This document shows, piece after piece, positions 1 to 8,714 of a stretch of DNA of 64,000 nt. The stretch is taken from contig UQHQ01000007.1 in the NCBI GenBank assembly GCA_900540945.1, positions 20,132 to 84,131 on the forward strand. Direction: 5' to 3'. The stretch's first letter is position 1; each line of letters begins with the position of its first letter. The notes below the pieces were generated by a model that was not told the DNA's origin, ran no database searches, and saw nothing but the letters and a program-made list of their open reading frames with translations. The position numbers and the translations under genes are program-made. This DNA comes from an uncultured Collinsella sp. (GTDB lineage Bacteria; Actinomycetota; Coriobacteriia; Coriobacteriales; Coriobacteriaceae).

Positions 1-2014
1 CTATCTTATACAAACACATGTCCCCTTGGCTAAGAACGAGTTCAAAACCGGGAGTGTTCTCGGTAATATCAAAAATACCGGACCAATCTTTTCTCTCATG
101 AGGCACATACGGAATGATGGAGCCCGAAGGAGAATTACTATCAAGTATTAGAACGTACTTAGCGTTCAGATTTCGGACACAGTCCGAAACACGCTTGTCT
201 GCCGCGAAATTGCACAAACCCATGCGGATAGGCTTATCAGATTGGTTGCTAGGATTAGCTTTTATGTTTCTATAAACCACATTCATGCCAGCTGATCCGT
301 ACAACATGCCGCTCCCATCAAAAGGCAAATTAATAACTACATCGTCTTTAACGATGGGAATGCATTTGCCAATAAAATCCCACTCTTCAGCATCAATTCC
401 CTCAAGGTTGTTCATTGAATAGGTTCGCTCTACGTTGCTCTTAATAGAGCCGAAAGGCGTATCAAACCAAGAACCGTCTGCCAGCTGGAAACTAGGCAAC
501 AAAAGAAAATAAAGAAAAACAAGCGATCCGGCAAAACAAAACGAGACACGAAGGACGCGCGCATAACGTTGGACTAGACGAATGAAAGCACGCGCGATGG
601 AAGAATAAGCAACACAGAGAAGCGGCGTTGAACACATCGCTGCCATAGCACCCACTCGATAATAATCCGTGTACCAAAAACCGGAAAAATAGCTTTGAAG
701 CGGGAAGTCCTTAGTATACGAAGCAATAAAAAGGAACGTACAAATAAGATAGAGCCAGCTGACGTATTTAACCGAAGAACGCATAAAGGAAAGAAAGAAT
801 CCCAGGAGCAGAAGCGGAGCGACTAGATACTGAATTTCAAACATTCCACCATATTTGAGTTCAAGAGCGGAAGCGAAGGCTTGAGCCAGAGATGCATCAT
901 TGGACCAATTGAAATGAACTATGCCGCTCAAGAAAGGAGATAGATACAGAAGCGTCCAGATAGCAAGAACAAAACTAACTACTAGCAGAAAAGATAAGAA
1001 AGATCTAGAGAAATGCGATTTGCGAAGGCTCGGATTCATAACTAAAATCCGGTCACGAACAAAACAAAAAATGATTGGAATACAGAAAATTCCGCCCGTA
1101 AATACAGCATTTGGTTGAGCAATCGCCATAGCAAAAAACACAACAGATAATGAGACGAATACCTTGACAAAGGACCGATTCTCGAGAGGGAAAAGAAGTT
1201 CCCAAAATAGAAAAACAAATGCAGGAACCAAAGCAAAAGCCAGCAAGTTTGAAGCGAGCTGGCCCCAAACCAAAAAGGCCCACGGAAAACCAACGTTTCC
1301 GACACAAGCAAGGGCCCCCACACGTGTCTCAAGGGCTCTAGAACCAAAAAGACGCGAACAGACTAGAAGTGATCCAAGGGGATAAACCGCTCCACAAATT
1401 ACAACAACAGCAATGTTAGATGCCATAGTAACCGTGCAACCAGGTAACGCGGTAAGAGCTGCGCAAAAGACATGGTAAGCCGCAGGATAAAATCCGGAAA
1501 GCGGTACAAGATTTACATCTTGTGACACATGCAGAGTCGAATAGGTACCAGATTCGACAAATACCCTAATAAAATCTAGATGAGCGCTCGAATCATTTGA
1601 CGTTGAAAAAGAGTAAGGACCATCGATCGGAAGTATGAAGAGCACCGTGACAAATATTGCTGCGATGAGCAAATAAAGCGCAATAAGAGAGAAAGTTGGC
1701 CCGTTTTGAGAGTCATGCTGCACATGTGGCAGTCGATTTCTTTCGCAAAGTCGCGAGAATACACCGGAAACAATAAGTAAAACCAGGGTAACGAGTAGAC
1801 ATATCAGAAGGAACTTAACGTTGCTAACATTAATACCGGCAAGCCCAAGCAAAATGCCAACAACAACAAACACCGAAAGTGAGAAACTCGGAGCAAGACA
1901 AATTGATGCTTCCAGCCTAAATCCGGCAAAACGGAAAGCAACAGAACCGGGCCCATAAAGAAGCGCGGCAGCAATACAAAGGTCTAGAAAATAATAAAGC
2001 CAAGATGGATTCAT
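1..2014 (-). CDS. DUF6541-like polytopic membrane protein, 3' end outside window
   Basis: Reading the minus strand from an ATG at 2014 gives 671 codons with no stop before the window edge, so the C-terminus is missing. A stop lies nine codons upstream of the ATG; a GTG five codons earlier is an alternative start. The protein starts MNPSWLYYFLD and has many hydrophobic segments over the first ~470 residues, followed by a soluble C-terminal part containing IPIVKDDVVINLPFDG and DKRVSDCVRNLNAKYVL. This layout, a polytopic membrane half followed by an extracytoplasmic tail, resembles the actinobacterial DUF6541 family found in surface-polysaccharide loci. Its role is unknown; an inference is a glycosyltransferase- or polymerase-like enzyme. 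It lies 24 bp downstream of the dTDP-rhamnose genes on the same strand, so it is probably co-transcribed with them. Confidence 0.7.
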   Translation of the reverse strand, partial: MNPSWLYYFLDLCIAAALLYGPGSVAFRFAGFRLEASICLAPSFSLSVFVVVGILLGLAGINVSNVKFLLICLLVTLVLLIVSGVFSRLCERNRLPHVQHDSQNGPTFSLIALYLLIAAIFVTVLFILPIDGPYSFSTSNDSSAHLDFIRVFVESGTYSTLHVSQDVNLVPLSGFYPAAYHVFCAALTALPGCTVTMASNIAVVVICGAVYPLGSLLVCSRLFGSRALETRVGALACVGNVGFPWAFLVWGQLASNLLAFALVPAFVFLFWELLFPLENRSFVKVFVSLSVVFFAMAIAQPNAVFTGGIFCIPIIFCFVRDRILVMNPSLRKSHFSRSFLSFLLVVSFVLAIWTLLYLSPFLSGIVHFNWSNDASLAQAFASALELKYGGMFEIQYLVAPLLLLGFFLSFMRSSVKYVSWLYLICTFLFIASYTKDFPLQSYFSGFWYTDYYRVGAMAAMCSTPLLCVAYSSIARAFIRLVQRYARVLRVSFCFAGSLVFLYFLLLPSFQLADGSWFDTPFGSIKSNVERTYSMNNLEGIDAEEWDFIGKCIPIVKDDVVINLPFDGSGMLYGSAGMNVVYRNIKANPSNQSDKPIRMGLCNFAADKRVSDCVRNLNAKYVLILDSNSPSGSIIPYVPHERKDWSGIFDITENTPGFELVLSQGDMCLYKI

Positions 2015-2038
2015 AACGCTAAACACCGTAAATAACGA

Positions 2039-3493
2039 TTACAAAGACTTCAAATACAAAGAAAGAGAGCTATCCCAATCCGGCATATGGAAGCCAGATG
2101 CCTCGAGCTTGGACAGGTCGAGAGCGGAGTGGGTCGGGCGCGAGGCAACGGGACCGGCGGCGGTCGCGTAGTAGTCGGCGGTGCTGACCGGGACCACCTT
2201 GTCGCCGTTGCCGTTGGCGGCCTCGAAGACGGCGCGGGCGATGTCGGCCCAGGACCTGACCGCGCCGGAGCCGGTGCAGTTGTAGGTGCCGTAGGGGGCC
2301 TGCGTCCCCAGCACGTGGAAGATGGCCTCCGCCATGTCGCGCGTGAAGGTCAGGCGGCCCAGCTGGTCGTCGACCACGGTGACCCGCTCGAGCTTGTCCT
2401 CGGGGTCGGCGACGCGGTCGGACAGGCCCTTCATCGTCTTGACGAAGTTGTGGCCCTCGCCGATGACCCAGGAGCTGCGCATGATGTAGTGGCGCGGGCA
2501 CCCGGCCACGGCGATGTCGCCGGCGGCCTTGGTCTGGCCGTAGACGGACAGCGGGCTGAGGGGCTCGTCCTCTGTGTGCACCTCCGCGGTGCCGTCGAAG
2601 ACGTAGTCGGAGGACACGTGGACCAGGGTGATCCCGTGCCCGGCGCAGGTGCGGGCGAGCAGCGCCGGGCCGGTGGCGTTGGCCTTCCAGGCGGCGACGC
2701 GCCCCTCGGGGGTCTCCGCCCTGTCCACGGCCGTGTAGGCGCCGCAGTTGATCACGGTGCCGTAGAGCGACCAGTCGTACTGTGCGTAGGCGTCCGGGTC
2801 GGACATGTCGAAGGTGTCGATGTCGCAGAAGTCGAAGTCCTTGGCGACGCCGCGCTCCTCGGCGAGCTCGCGCACCGCATGTCCCAGCTGCCCGTTGCAG
2901 CCGGTGACGAGGGTGCGCCTGGGCGCCATGGGGACGACGTCCTTGAACATCGGGTGGTTTTTGTCCGCCTCGGAGACGGTGGCCTGGTCGAGCGGGATCG
3001 GCCACTCGATGGCGAGCTCGGGGTCGGCGAGGTTCACGAAGGTGTAGGTCCTCTTGAGCTCCAGCGACCAGTGGGCGTCCACCAGGTAGGTGTAGGCGGT
3101 GCCGTCCTCCAGGGCCTGGAAGGAGTTGCCCACGCCGCGCGGGACGTAGATGGCCCTGGACGGGTCGAGCGTGCAGGTGAACACCTTCCCGTAGGTCTCG
3201 CTGCCCTCGCGCAGGTCCACCCAGGCGCCGAATACGCTGCCGCGGGCCACGGAGATGAACTTGTCCCAGGGCTCGGCGTGGATGCCGCGGGTGACGCCGC
3301 GGCTGTCGTTGTAGGAGACGTTGTTCTGGACGACGCGGAGGTCCGGGATGCCCAGGGCGGTCATCTTGGCGCGCTGCCAGTTCTCCTTGAACCAGCCGCG
3401 CGAGTCGCCGTGGACGGCGAGGTCGACGACCTTCAGGCCCCCGATGCCGGTCTCGGTGACGGAGAGGTCCTTCCCGAATGCGATGTCTGCCAT
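2039..3493 (-). CDS. rfbCD: Bifunctional dTDP-4-dehydrorhamnose 3,5-epimerase / reductase (RmlC-RmlD fusion)
   Basis: This 484-residue protein joins the last two steps of dTDP-L-rhamnose synthesis in one chain. Residues ~1-185 are an RmlC-type cupin, with the epimerase-like stretch RGVTRGIHAE and the DLREGSETYGK segment. Residues ~190-484 are an RmlD-type NAD(P)-dependent reductase, with the nucleotide-binding motif VTGCNGQLGHAV near residue 197, SSDYVFDG, and the YxxxK catalytic pair in YGQTKAAGD. The start is set by a strong ribosome site (GGAGGGGG) just upstream. It is the downstream partner of rfbB and rfbA in an rfbA-rfbB-rfbCD operon. Such fusions are known in several Actinobacteria and Bacteroidetes. 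Codon use is strongly GC-rich compared with the flanking genes. Confidence 0.93.
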   Translation of the reverse strand: MADIAFGKDLSVTETGIGGLKVVDLAVHGDSRGWFKENWQRAKMTALGIPDLRVVQNNVSYNDSRGVTRGIHAEPWDKFISVARGSVFGAWVDLREGSETYGKVFTCTLDPSRAIYVPRGVGNSFQALEDGTAYTYLVDAHWSLELKRTYTFVNLADPELAIEWPIPLDQATVSEADKNHPMFKDVVPMAPRRTLVTGCNGQLGHAVRELAEERGVAKDFDFCDIDTFDMSDPDAYAQYDWSLYGTVINCGAYTAVDRAETPEGRVAAWKANATGPALLARTCAGHGITLVHVSSDYVFDGTAEVHTEDEPLSPLSVYGQTKAAGDIAVAGCPRHYIMRSSWVIGEGHNFVKTMKGLSDRVADPEDKLERVTVVDDQLGRLTFTRDMAEAIFHVLGTQAPYGTYNCTGSGAVRSWADIARAVFEAANGNGDKVVPVSTADYYATAAGPVASRPTHSALDLSKLEASGFHMPDWDSSLSLYLKSL

Positions 3494-3508
3494 AGATCTA
3501 CCCCCTCC

Positions 3509-4531
3509 TTACTGGCCCTGGGCGCGGTAGCGGGCCTCGGTGGCCTCCTTGGCCGGGCGCCACCAGGACTCGTTGGCCACGTACCAGTCGATCGTCTGCT
3601 TGAGCCCCTCCGCGAAGTCGGTGTGGGCAGGCCTCCAGCCCAGCTCGCGCTGGAGCTTCGTGCTGTCGATGGCGTAGCGGCGGTCGTGGCCGGGGCGGTC
3701 AGCGACCCAGTCGAAGTCCTCGGGGTCGCGGCCCATGGCCTCCAGGATCATGCGCAGGACGGTGATGTTGTCCCTCTCGCCGTCGGCTCCGATGAGGTAG
3801 GTCTCCCCCGTGCGGCCCTTGGTCAGGATGTCCCAGACGGCCGAGGAGTGGTCCTCGGTGTGGATCCAGTCGCGGACGTTCTCGCCGCGGCCGTAGAGCT
3901 TGGGGCGGACCCCGTCGACGATGTTGGTGATCTGCCTGGGGATGAACTTCTCCACGTGCTGGTAGGGGCCGTAGTTGTTGGAGCAGTTGGAGATCGTGGC
4001 GCGCAGGCCGTAGGTGCGGGTCCAGGCGCGCACGAGCATGTCGGAGGACGCCTTGGTCGAGCTGTACGGGGAGGACGGGCGGTACGGCGTCTCCTCGGTG
4101 AACTTCGCCGGGTCGTCGAGTGCGAGGTCGCCGTAGACCTCGTCGGTGGAGACGTGGTGGTAGCGGACGCCGTGCTTGCGGACGGCCTCCAGCAGGCGGA
4201 AGGTGCCCTCGACGTTGGTGCGCAGGAAGGGCTCCGGGTCGGCGATGGAGTTGTCGTTGTGGCTCTCGGCCGCGTAGTGGACGATCGCGTCGTGGCCGGG
4301 GACCAGCCTGTCCAGCAGCTCCGCGTCGCAGATGTCGCCCACGACGAGCTCCACGCGGTCGGCGGGCAGCCCGGCGATGTTCTCGGGGTTGCCGGCGTAG
4401 GTCAGCTTGTCCAGGACGGTCACGTGCACCCCGGGGTGGTTGTCCACCACGTAGTGCACGAAGTTGCTGCCGATGAAGCCGCAGCCGCCCGTGACGATGA
4501 TGTTCCTGGGGGAGAAGGTCTCCTCTGCCAT
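3509..4531 (-). CDS. rfbB: dTDP-glucose 4,6-dehydratase
   Basis: RfbB/RmlB converts dTDP-D-glucose to dTDP-4-keto-6-deoxyglucose, the second step towards dTDP-L-rhamnose. The 340-residue protein is an extended SDR of normal family length. It has the Rossmann motif GGCGFIGSNF near residue 16, the VSTDEVYGDL segment carrying the catalytic Thr-Asp-Glu, and the YSSTKASSD (YxxxK) active site. The ATG at 4531 follows a good AAGGAG site. The gene lies between rfbA and rfbCD with short gaps, consistent with one transcript. Base composition is as GC-rich as its two rfb neighbours. Confidence 0.97.
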   Translation of the reverse strand: MAEETFSPRNIIVTGGCGFIGSNFVHYVVDNHPGVHVTVLDKLTYAGNPENIAGLPADRVELVVGDICDAELLDRLVPGHDAIVHYAAESHNDNSIADPEPFLRTNVEGTFRLLEAVRKHGVRYHHVSTDEVYGDLALDDPAKFTEETPYRPSSPYSSTKASSDMLVRAWTRTYGLRATISNCSNNYGPYQHVEKFIPRQITNIVDGVRPKLYGRGENVRDWIHTEDHSSAVWDILTKGRTGETYLIGADGERDNITVLRMILEAMGRDPEDFDWVADRPGHDRRYAIDSTKLQRELGWRPAHTDFAEGLKQTIDWYVANESWWRPAKEATEARYRAQGQ

Positions 4532-4549
4532 GTTCGAATCTCCTTGTTC

Positions 4550-5449
4550 CTAGTACTCGCGCGGGCTGTTGACGATCTCGCCGGCGGCGACCTTCTTGAG
4601 GTGCCGCCCGTAGACCGACTTGCCGTAGGCCTTCGCGGCCTCCTCGAGCTCGGCGGTCGTGATCCAGCCGTTCTCCCAGGCGATCTCCTCGGGCACGGAC
4701 ACGGGCAGGTCCTGGGAGTGCTCCACGGCGCGGACGAACTCCGCGGCCTCGTGCAGGCTCTCCATGGTGCCGGTGTCCAGCCACGCGTACCCGCGGCCGA
4801 GCGTCACCACGGACAGCGTCCCCTCCCCCAGGTACATCCGGTTGAGGTCGGTGATCTCCAGCTCGCCGCGGGCGGACGGCTTGACCTCATGTGCCTTGGC
4901 GGCGACGTCGCCCGGGTAGAAGTACAGGCCGGTGACGGCGTAGGAGCTCTTGGGCTCGGCGGGCTTCTCCTCGATGGAGACGGCCCTCCCCTCGCGGTCG
5001 AACTCCACGACGCCGAAGCGCTCGGGGTCGTCCACGTGGTAGCCGAAGACCGTGGCACGGCCCGACTCGGCGTTCTGGACGGCGCGCGTCAGGTGGCGCG
5101 ACAGGCCGTTGCCGTAGAAGATGTTGTCGCCGAGAACCAGGGCGCACGGCTCGCCGTCGATGAAGCCCTCGCCGATGGTGAAGGCCTGGGCCAGGCCGTC
5201 GGGGCTCGGCTGCTCGGCGTAGGAGAGGTTCACGCCGTAGCGCGAGCCGTCCCCGAGCAGGCACTCGAAGTTGGGGAGGTCGGTCGGCGTGGAGATGACC
5301 AGGATGTCCCGGATTCCCGCCAGCATGAGGGTGGACAGCGGGTAGTAGATCATGGGCTTGTCGTAGACCGGCAGCAGCTGCTTGGAGGTCACGAGCGTGA
5401 GCGGGTACAGGCGGGTGCCGGACCCGCCTGCGAGGATAATGCCTTTCAT
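4550..5449 (-). CDS. rfbA: Glucose-1-phosphate thymidylyltransferase
   Basis: RfbA/RmlA makes dTDP-glucose from glucose-1-phosphate and dTTP, the entry step of the dTDP-rhamnose pathway. The 299-residue protein has the nucleotidyltransferase signature GGSGTRLYPLT at residue 8, followed by KQLLPVYDKPMIYYPLSTL and the GDNIFYG metal-binding stretch. Its length matches the family. It is first of the three rfb genes and follows the DUF2304 gene by 3 bp, so the unit probably begins further upstream with the glycosyltransferase at 6516. It is GC-rich, while the gene immediately upstream is AT-richer. Confidence 0.97.
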   Translation of the reverse strand: MKGIILAGGSGTRLYPLTLVTSKQLLPVYDKPMIYYPLSTLMLAGIRDILVISTPTDLPNFECLLGDGSRYGVNLSYAEQPSPDGLAQAFTIGEGFIDGEPCALVLGDNIFYGNGLSRHLTRAVQNAESGRATVFGYHVDDPERFGVVEFDREGRAVSIEEKPAEPKSSYAVTGLYFYPGDVAAKAHEVKPSARGELEITDLNRMYLGEGTLSVVTLGRGYAWLDTGTMESLHEAAEFVRAVEHSQDLPVSVPEEIAWENGWITTAELEEAAKAYGKSVYGRHLKKVAAGEIVNSPREY

Positions 5450-5452
5450 GAA

Positions 5453-5818
5453 TTAGCCTCTTTTCGCATGGCTCTCGTCATTATGACGACGTTCAAACTT
5501 TTCGATCGCCAACTGCTGGGTAAGCTCGCGAAGCTTTGTATCGAGCTGAGAAAGACGAACGCTCAGCCTAAAGCAGACAATGAGCAAGACGAAGATGAAG
5601 AATAGGAAAACGAAGTTCGAAGGCGCCATGGTGCCGACAAGATTGGAAAGCCAGAAAAACACCTGGGGGAAAATGCTGACAAGCAGCAACAAAGCAGAAA
5701 AGCAGAACCAGAACAGAGAATCCTCAAGACGCATCTTGGAATCACGAATCTTAACGGTCATATAACCAAACGTGAGCAAGGATGCTGCAAACAGCGTAAT
5801 ACGAAGCGGCAGCGTCAT
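5453..5818 (-). CDS. DUF2304 family small membrane protein
   Basis: This 121-residue protein has three apparent hydrophobic helices (residues ~5-22, ~32-55 and ~67-88) and a charged cytoplasmic tail rich in Glu, Arg and Lys. This is the layout of the DUF2304 family. Its start ATG overlaps the stop of the upstream glycosyltransferase by 4 bp (ATGA), so translation is probably coupled. DUF2304 proteins are repeatedly found beside dolichyl-phosphate-mannose-synthase-like GT2 enzymes, as here, which suggests a membrane partner or subunit of that transferase. No catalytic residues can be assigned. Confidence 0.85.
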   Translation of the reverse strand: MTLPLRITLFAASLLTFGYMTVKIRDSKMRLEDSLFWFCFSALLLLVSIFPQVFFWLSNLVGTMAPSNFVFLFFIFVLLIVCFRLSVRLSQLDTKLRELTQQLAIEKFERRHNDESHAKRG

Positions 5819-6516
5819 GCAGCATCGCCCTCCAAGCTTTTACGGAAGAACTGGATAAACAGAATAGATAAAGTCATGCGAAGCATATACTTGGCGGACG
5901 ACTTCCAGTTAAAGTAGCTCTCCCCCGCCTCGCGCTCGGCCATCTGAACCGGCACCTCGACAACCTTGGCATGAGCGGCACGGATGAGGTACGAAACGGT
6001 GTCGGGCTCTGGACCCATATTGAGACCAAGGGCGAGCAGTTTGATCATGCGTTTATTAAAAGCACGCATTCCCGACGTGGGGTCATGAATATCTTGACCG
6101 GTCGTGAGCTTAATGGCTCCTTGAATGATATTACTGCCAAACATGCGCAGCGAGTTATCCTTGGGCTGATCAATAAATCGCGAACCAATTACAATATCGC
6201 TCGTCTGTAACGCCTGTTCCAAGTCGTGGATATACTGAGGCAAATGCTGGCCATCAGCATCAAACTGAATAGCGCAGTCGTACCCATGCCGATAAGCATA
6301 TTTAATACCCGCTTGGAACGCACCCGCAAGGCCAAGATTGCAGGGCAGGTCCAAAAACGGATATCCATTGTCTCGGCAAATTTGGACAGTCCCATCAATG
6401 GAACCGTCGTTAACGACAAGGTAGTCAACATCGGGAACAGTTGCAGTCAGCCTAGTGACCGTAGACTCGAGAGACTCCTCTTCGTTATAAGCAGGAATAA
6501 TAATCAGTGTCTTCAA
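5815..6516 (-). CDS. GT2 glycosyltransferase, polyprenyl-phosphate hexose synthase-like
   Basis: This 233-residue single-domain GT-A enzyme begins with a TTG codon (KTLIIIPAYNEEESL follows) and resembles dolichyl-phosphate mannose/glucose synthases. Visible motifs are IIIPAYNEEES, VVNDGS, the metal-binding QFDADGQH (DxD-type) near residue 90, and DPTSGMRAFNKRM in the acceptor region. There is no C-terminal membrane domain, so membrane attachment may come from the DUF2304 protein encoded next with a 4-bp overlap. It probably loads a sugar onto a lipid carrier for surface glycan assembly; sugar and acceptor cannot be told from sequence. Confidence 0.88.
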   Translation of the reverse strand: MKTLIIIPAYNEEESLESTVTRLTATVPDVDYLVVNDGSIDGTVQICRDNGYPFLDLPCNLGLAGAFQAGIKYAYRHGYDCAIQFDADGQHLPQYIHDLEQALQTSDIVIGSRFIDQPKDNSLRMFGSNIIQGAIKLTTGQDIHDPTSGMRAFNKRMIKLLALGLNMGPEPDTVSYLIRAAHAKVVEVPVQMAEREAGESYFNWKSSAKYMLRMTLSILFIQFFRKSLEGDAA

Positions 6517-6567
6517 AACGGGCTCTCATAACGTTTGATTGATATCCAAATCATAATAACGAAAATA

Positions 6568-7587
6568 TTAGTGACTATACCTAAGCCACCGCAAATGCGG
6601 CAATTTCTCAAGTTTAAGAATTGAAAACGTTAAGGCCCACGATGCAATTAGCACGATAGCAAACATAGCGTTTTGGCTAACGTTAACATGGCAATAATCA
6701 TTCAGAATGAACTGAAGATTTGCGTGCAAACAAAAGGTCACAGTGCTCGCACAACGTAAGAAACGGACATGTCCAATCCGAACATCAAAGCGAAGCAACA
6801 AGAGAAACAGCGGGACGCAGAGCAGTGGAAGCGAGAAATAGCAGTCGTCCGCAACCGCCCAGCCATGCGAAACTATCAATATTTACTCAGCATAAAGCGA
6901 AATAATGCCGACAAGGCCCAGAAGTGACAGCGTCTTTGCGCTCAATGCCTTGTCTTGCGACCGCTCCGCAAGCATCTTCCCAACAACAACCCAAAAGAGG
7001 GCAACCCAGTAACTGTTGTAGCTAAATCCAGCAGATTGGACAAAAACACTCATATGGGCCTGCACATACGCAGTGTTTCCATAGTTGCTCATCAAACAGC
7101 AAACGCAAAAAGACATTAACGAGAAAAGCAGTTGGCTTCTGTTAGAAAGATATCGCGAAAGCACGGCAACCAAAACAGTTGCAATAACGGCAGCCATAAT
7201 AAACCAAGAAGCAATAAAGGTGCTGCCCGTAAAGAAAGACCGAGCCCACAAGACAAATCCGTTGAGAATGCCGCTCGAAAACCACTGACGATACCTAATG
7301 GTCGGTATCAAAAAGATCAACATCCAAAACAGATAGAGACGAAGATTTCGGGAAACATATTTTTCAATATGTAGAACGCGCTCCTCAAGACCGCTTAAGT
7401 TCTTATGATGATTAAAGAAAAAATAAGATGTCATTAAGAAGAATAGAGGAACGGCGGCTCTGAGTATTGGGCGAAAATAAACCGCATAAGCATCAAAGGG
7501 GCGCACGTGAATCGCAACCACAAAAATGCTTAATACAAATTTGGCAGCATCAACTGAATCGTAATTATGGCGGGTCGTCGTCGCCAT
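6568..7587 (-). pseudogene. Acyltransferase-3 family membrane protein interrupted by an in-frame TAA
   Basis: Starting at ATG 7587 (MATTTRHNYDSVDAAK), the reading frame encodes a membrane acyltransferase of the O-acetyltransferase/acyltransferase-3 type. It shows the family N-terminus DSVDAAKFVLSIFVVAIHV and repeated hydrophobic helices. After GIISLYAE there is a TAA at 6885-6883. The same frame then continues without a shift through ILIVSHGWAVADDCYFSLPL to a natural stop at 6568, adding the last two to three helices. The combined 340-codon length fits the family, so a single nonsense change explains the break. The family normally O-acylates surface sugars. The remnant after the stop could restart at a TTG, but a functional split protein is unlikely. 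It is transcribed divergently from the GT2 gene at 7746. Confidence 0.82.
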
Positions 7588-7745
7588 TCCCGCATCACCC
7601 CATCTATTCACCGGACAGCCCCAAGCAAAGAGGAGCGACAGCCGGCCCTCATAGCATTCGATTTGCAATAATCCTATAATAACCAACGTTTGGACGTCTG
7701 CTCAAACGTTCATCATTGCATGTCCCGCCGGTCGAGAGAACCCGT

Positions 7746-8660
7746 ATGCCAAACGTCTCTGTCATCATGTCCACCTATAAAGAAGATCCTGCTCTGGTCG
7801 AATCTTCTCTCGATTCGATACTCAATCAAACCTATCGCGATTTTGAACTTCTGGTTGTTATTGATTGCCCGGAAAATCATGCAGTACGGGCACTTCTAAA
7901 CAAAAAACAACAGGAGGACTCGAGGATTACGGTGATTCAAAACCAGGAAAATCTTGGTCTCGTTGCTTCTCTCAATCGAGCACTCGACATGGCAAAAGGG
8001 CAGTATATTTGTCGCATGGACGCAGACGATATTTCCATGCCAAACCGCATCAAAACGCAACTTACCTTTCTAACAGAACACGATCTTGACCTCATTGGTG
8101 GGCGCATGACCGTTGTCGACGAGGACGGCAACGACTTATACGACATTCCTCAGCCACCCGTGAATCCCGAATCAGTAGCTCGCGCATTGCGTTGGAACAA
8201 TTGCGTCCCGCATCCAACTTGGTTTGGCAAAAAAACGCTGTTCCAACAATCTTATCGAACGATTCCACTTTGCGAGGACTATGACTTTTTACTGCGGGCC
8301 TCTCTATCAGGAGCAAGGATAGCGAACTGCGACAGCATCGTCCTTAAATACCGCATGACTGCCGGCAGTATTTCTCGCACATCGCTTTATAGACAGTTTC
8401 TCTACCAGCGATATATCACCAAAGCTTATAGGCGCCACGAAGTCGCCAACCCTCGAGAAGCTAAGCAATACGTGAATTCGAGCTATTCAGAAAGCAAAGC
8501 GACACGTTACGAACAAGCCAATAACACTTTTAATGGTTTGCTGAACTCTCTAAGCGAACGAAACATTTTGCGGTCGATTGCATATTCGTTTAGGCTTCTC
8601 TTTTGCTCAGCAAGTTATCTAAATAAGATCGTGAGATTAGCTCTCGTATCAATGAATTAA
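7746..8660 (+). CDS. GT2 family glycosyltransferase
   Basis: This 304-residue transferase starts at ATG 7746 (MPNVSVIMSTYKEDP), preceded by GAGAG. An in-frame start 30 bp upstream lacks support. The GT-A fold is shown by VSVIMSTYKEDPALVESSLDSIL, the acceptor-side LNRALDMAKG, and the metal-binding CRMDADDISMP near residue 98. CEDYDFLLRASL is typical of the GT2 C-terminal catalytic region. It lacks transmembrane helices and would act at the inner face of the membrane, adding one sugar to the lipid-linked glycan. It is the first of two plus-strand genes and precedes licD. Confidence 0.9.
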   Translation: MPNVSVIMSTYKEDPALVESSLDSILNQTYRDFELLVVIDCPENHAVRALLNKKQQEDSRITVIQNQENLGLVASLNRALDMAKGQYICRMDADDISMPNRIKTQLTFLTEHDLDLIGGRMTVVDEDGNDLYDIPQPPVNPESVARALRWNNCVPHPTWFGKKTLFQQSYRTIPLCEDYDFLLRASLSGARIANCDSIVLKYRMTAGSISRTSLYRQFLYQRYITKAYRRHEVANPREAKQYVNSSYSESKATRYEQANNTFNGLLNSLSERNILRSIAYSFRLLFCSASYLNKIVRLALVSMN

Positions 8661-8714
8661 CAAGGCCAATTCTCGCCATACGGTAATTATTGGCCCCAAC
8701 ATTAGAAGGAACGT

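Noticed and set aside
2087..5605. Very long open frame (1172 codons) on the plus strand
   Set aside because: It is antisense to rfbA, rfbB and rfbCD, has Val/Gly/Ala/Asp-biased composition expected from the complement of GC-rich codons, and shows no domain.
6883..6885. Possible programmed readthrough of the TAA in the acyltransferase gene
   Set aside because: TAA is the least read-through-prone stop, and no recoding structure is visible immediately downstream.
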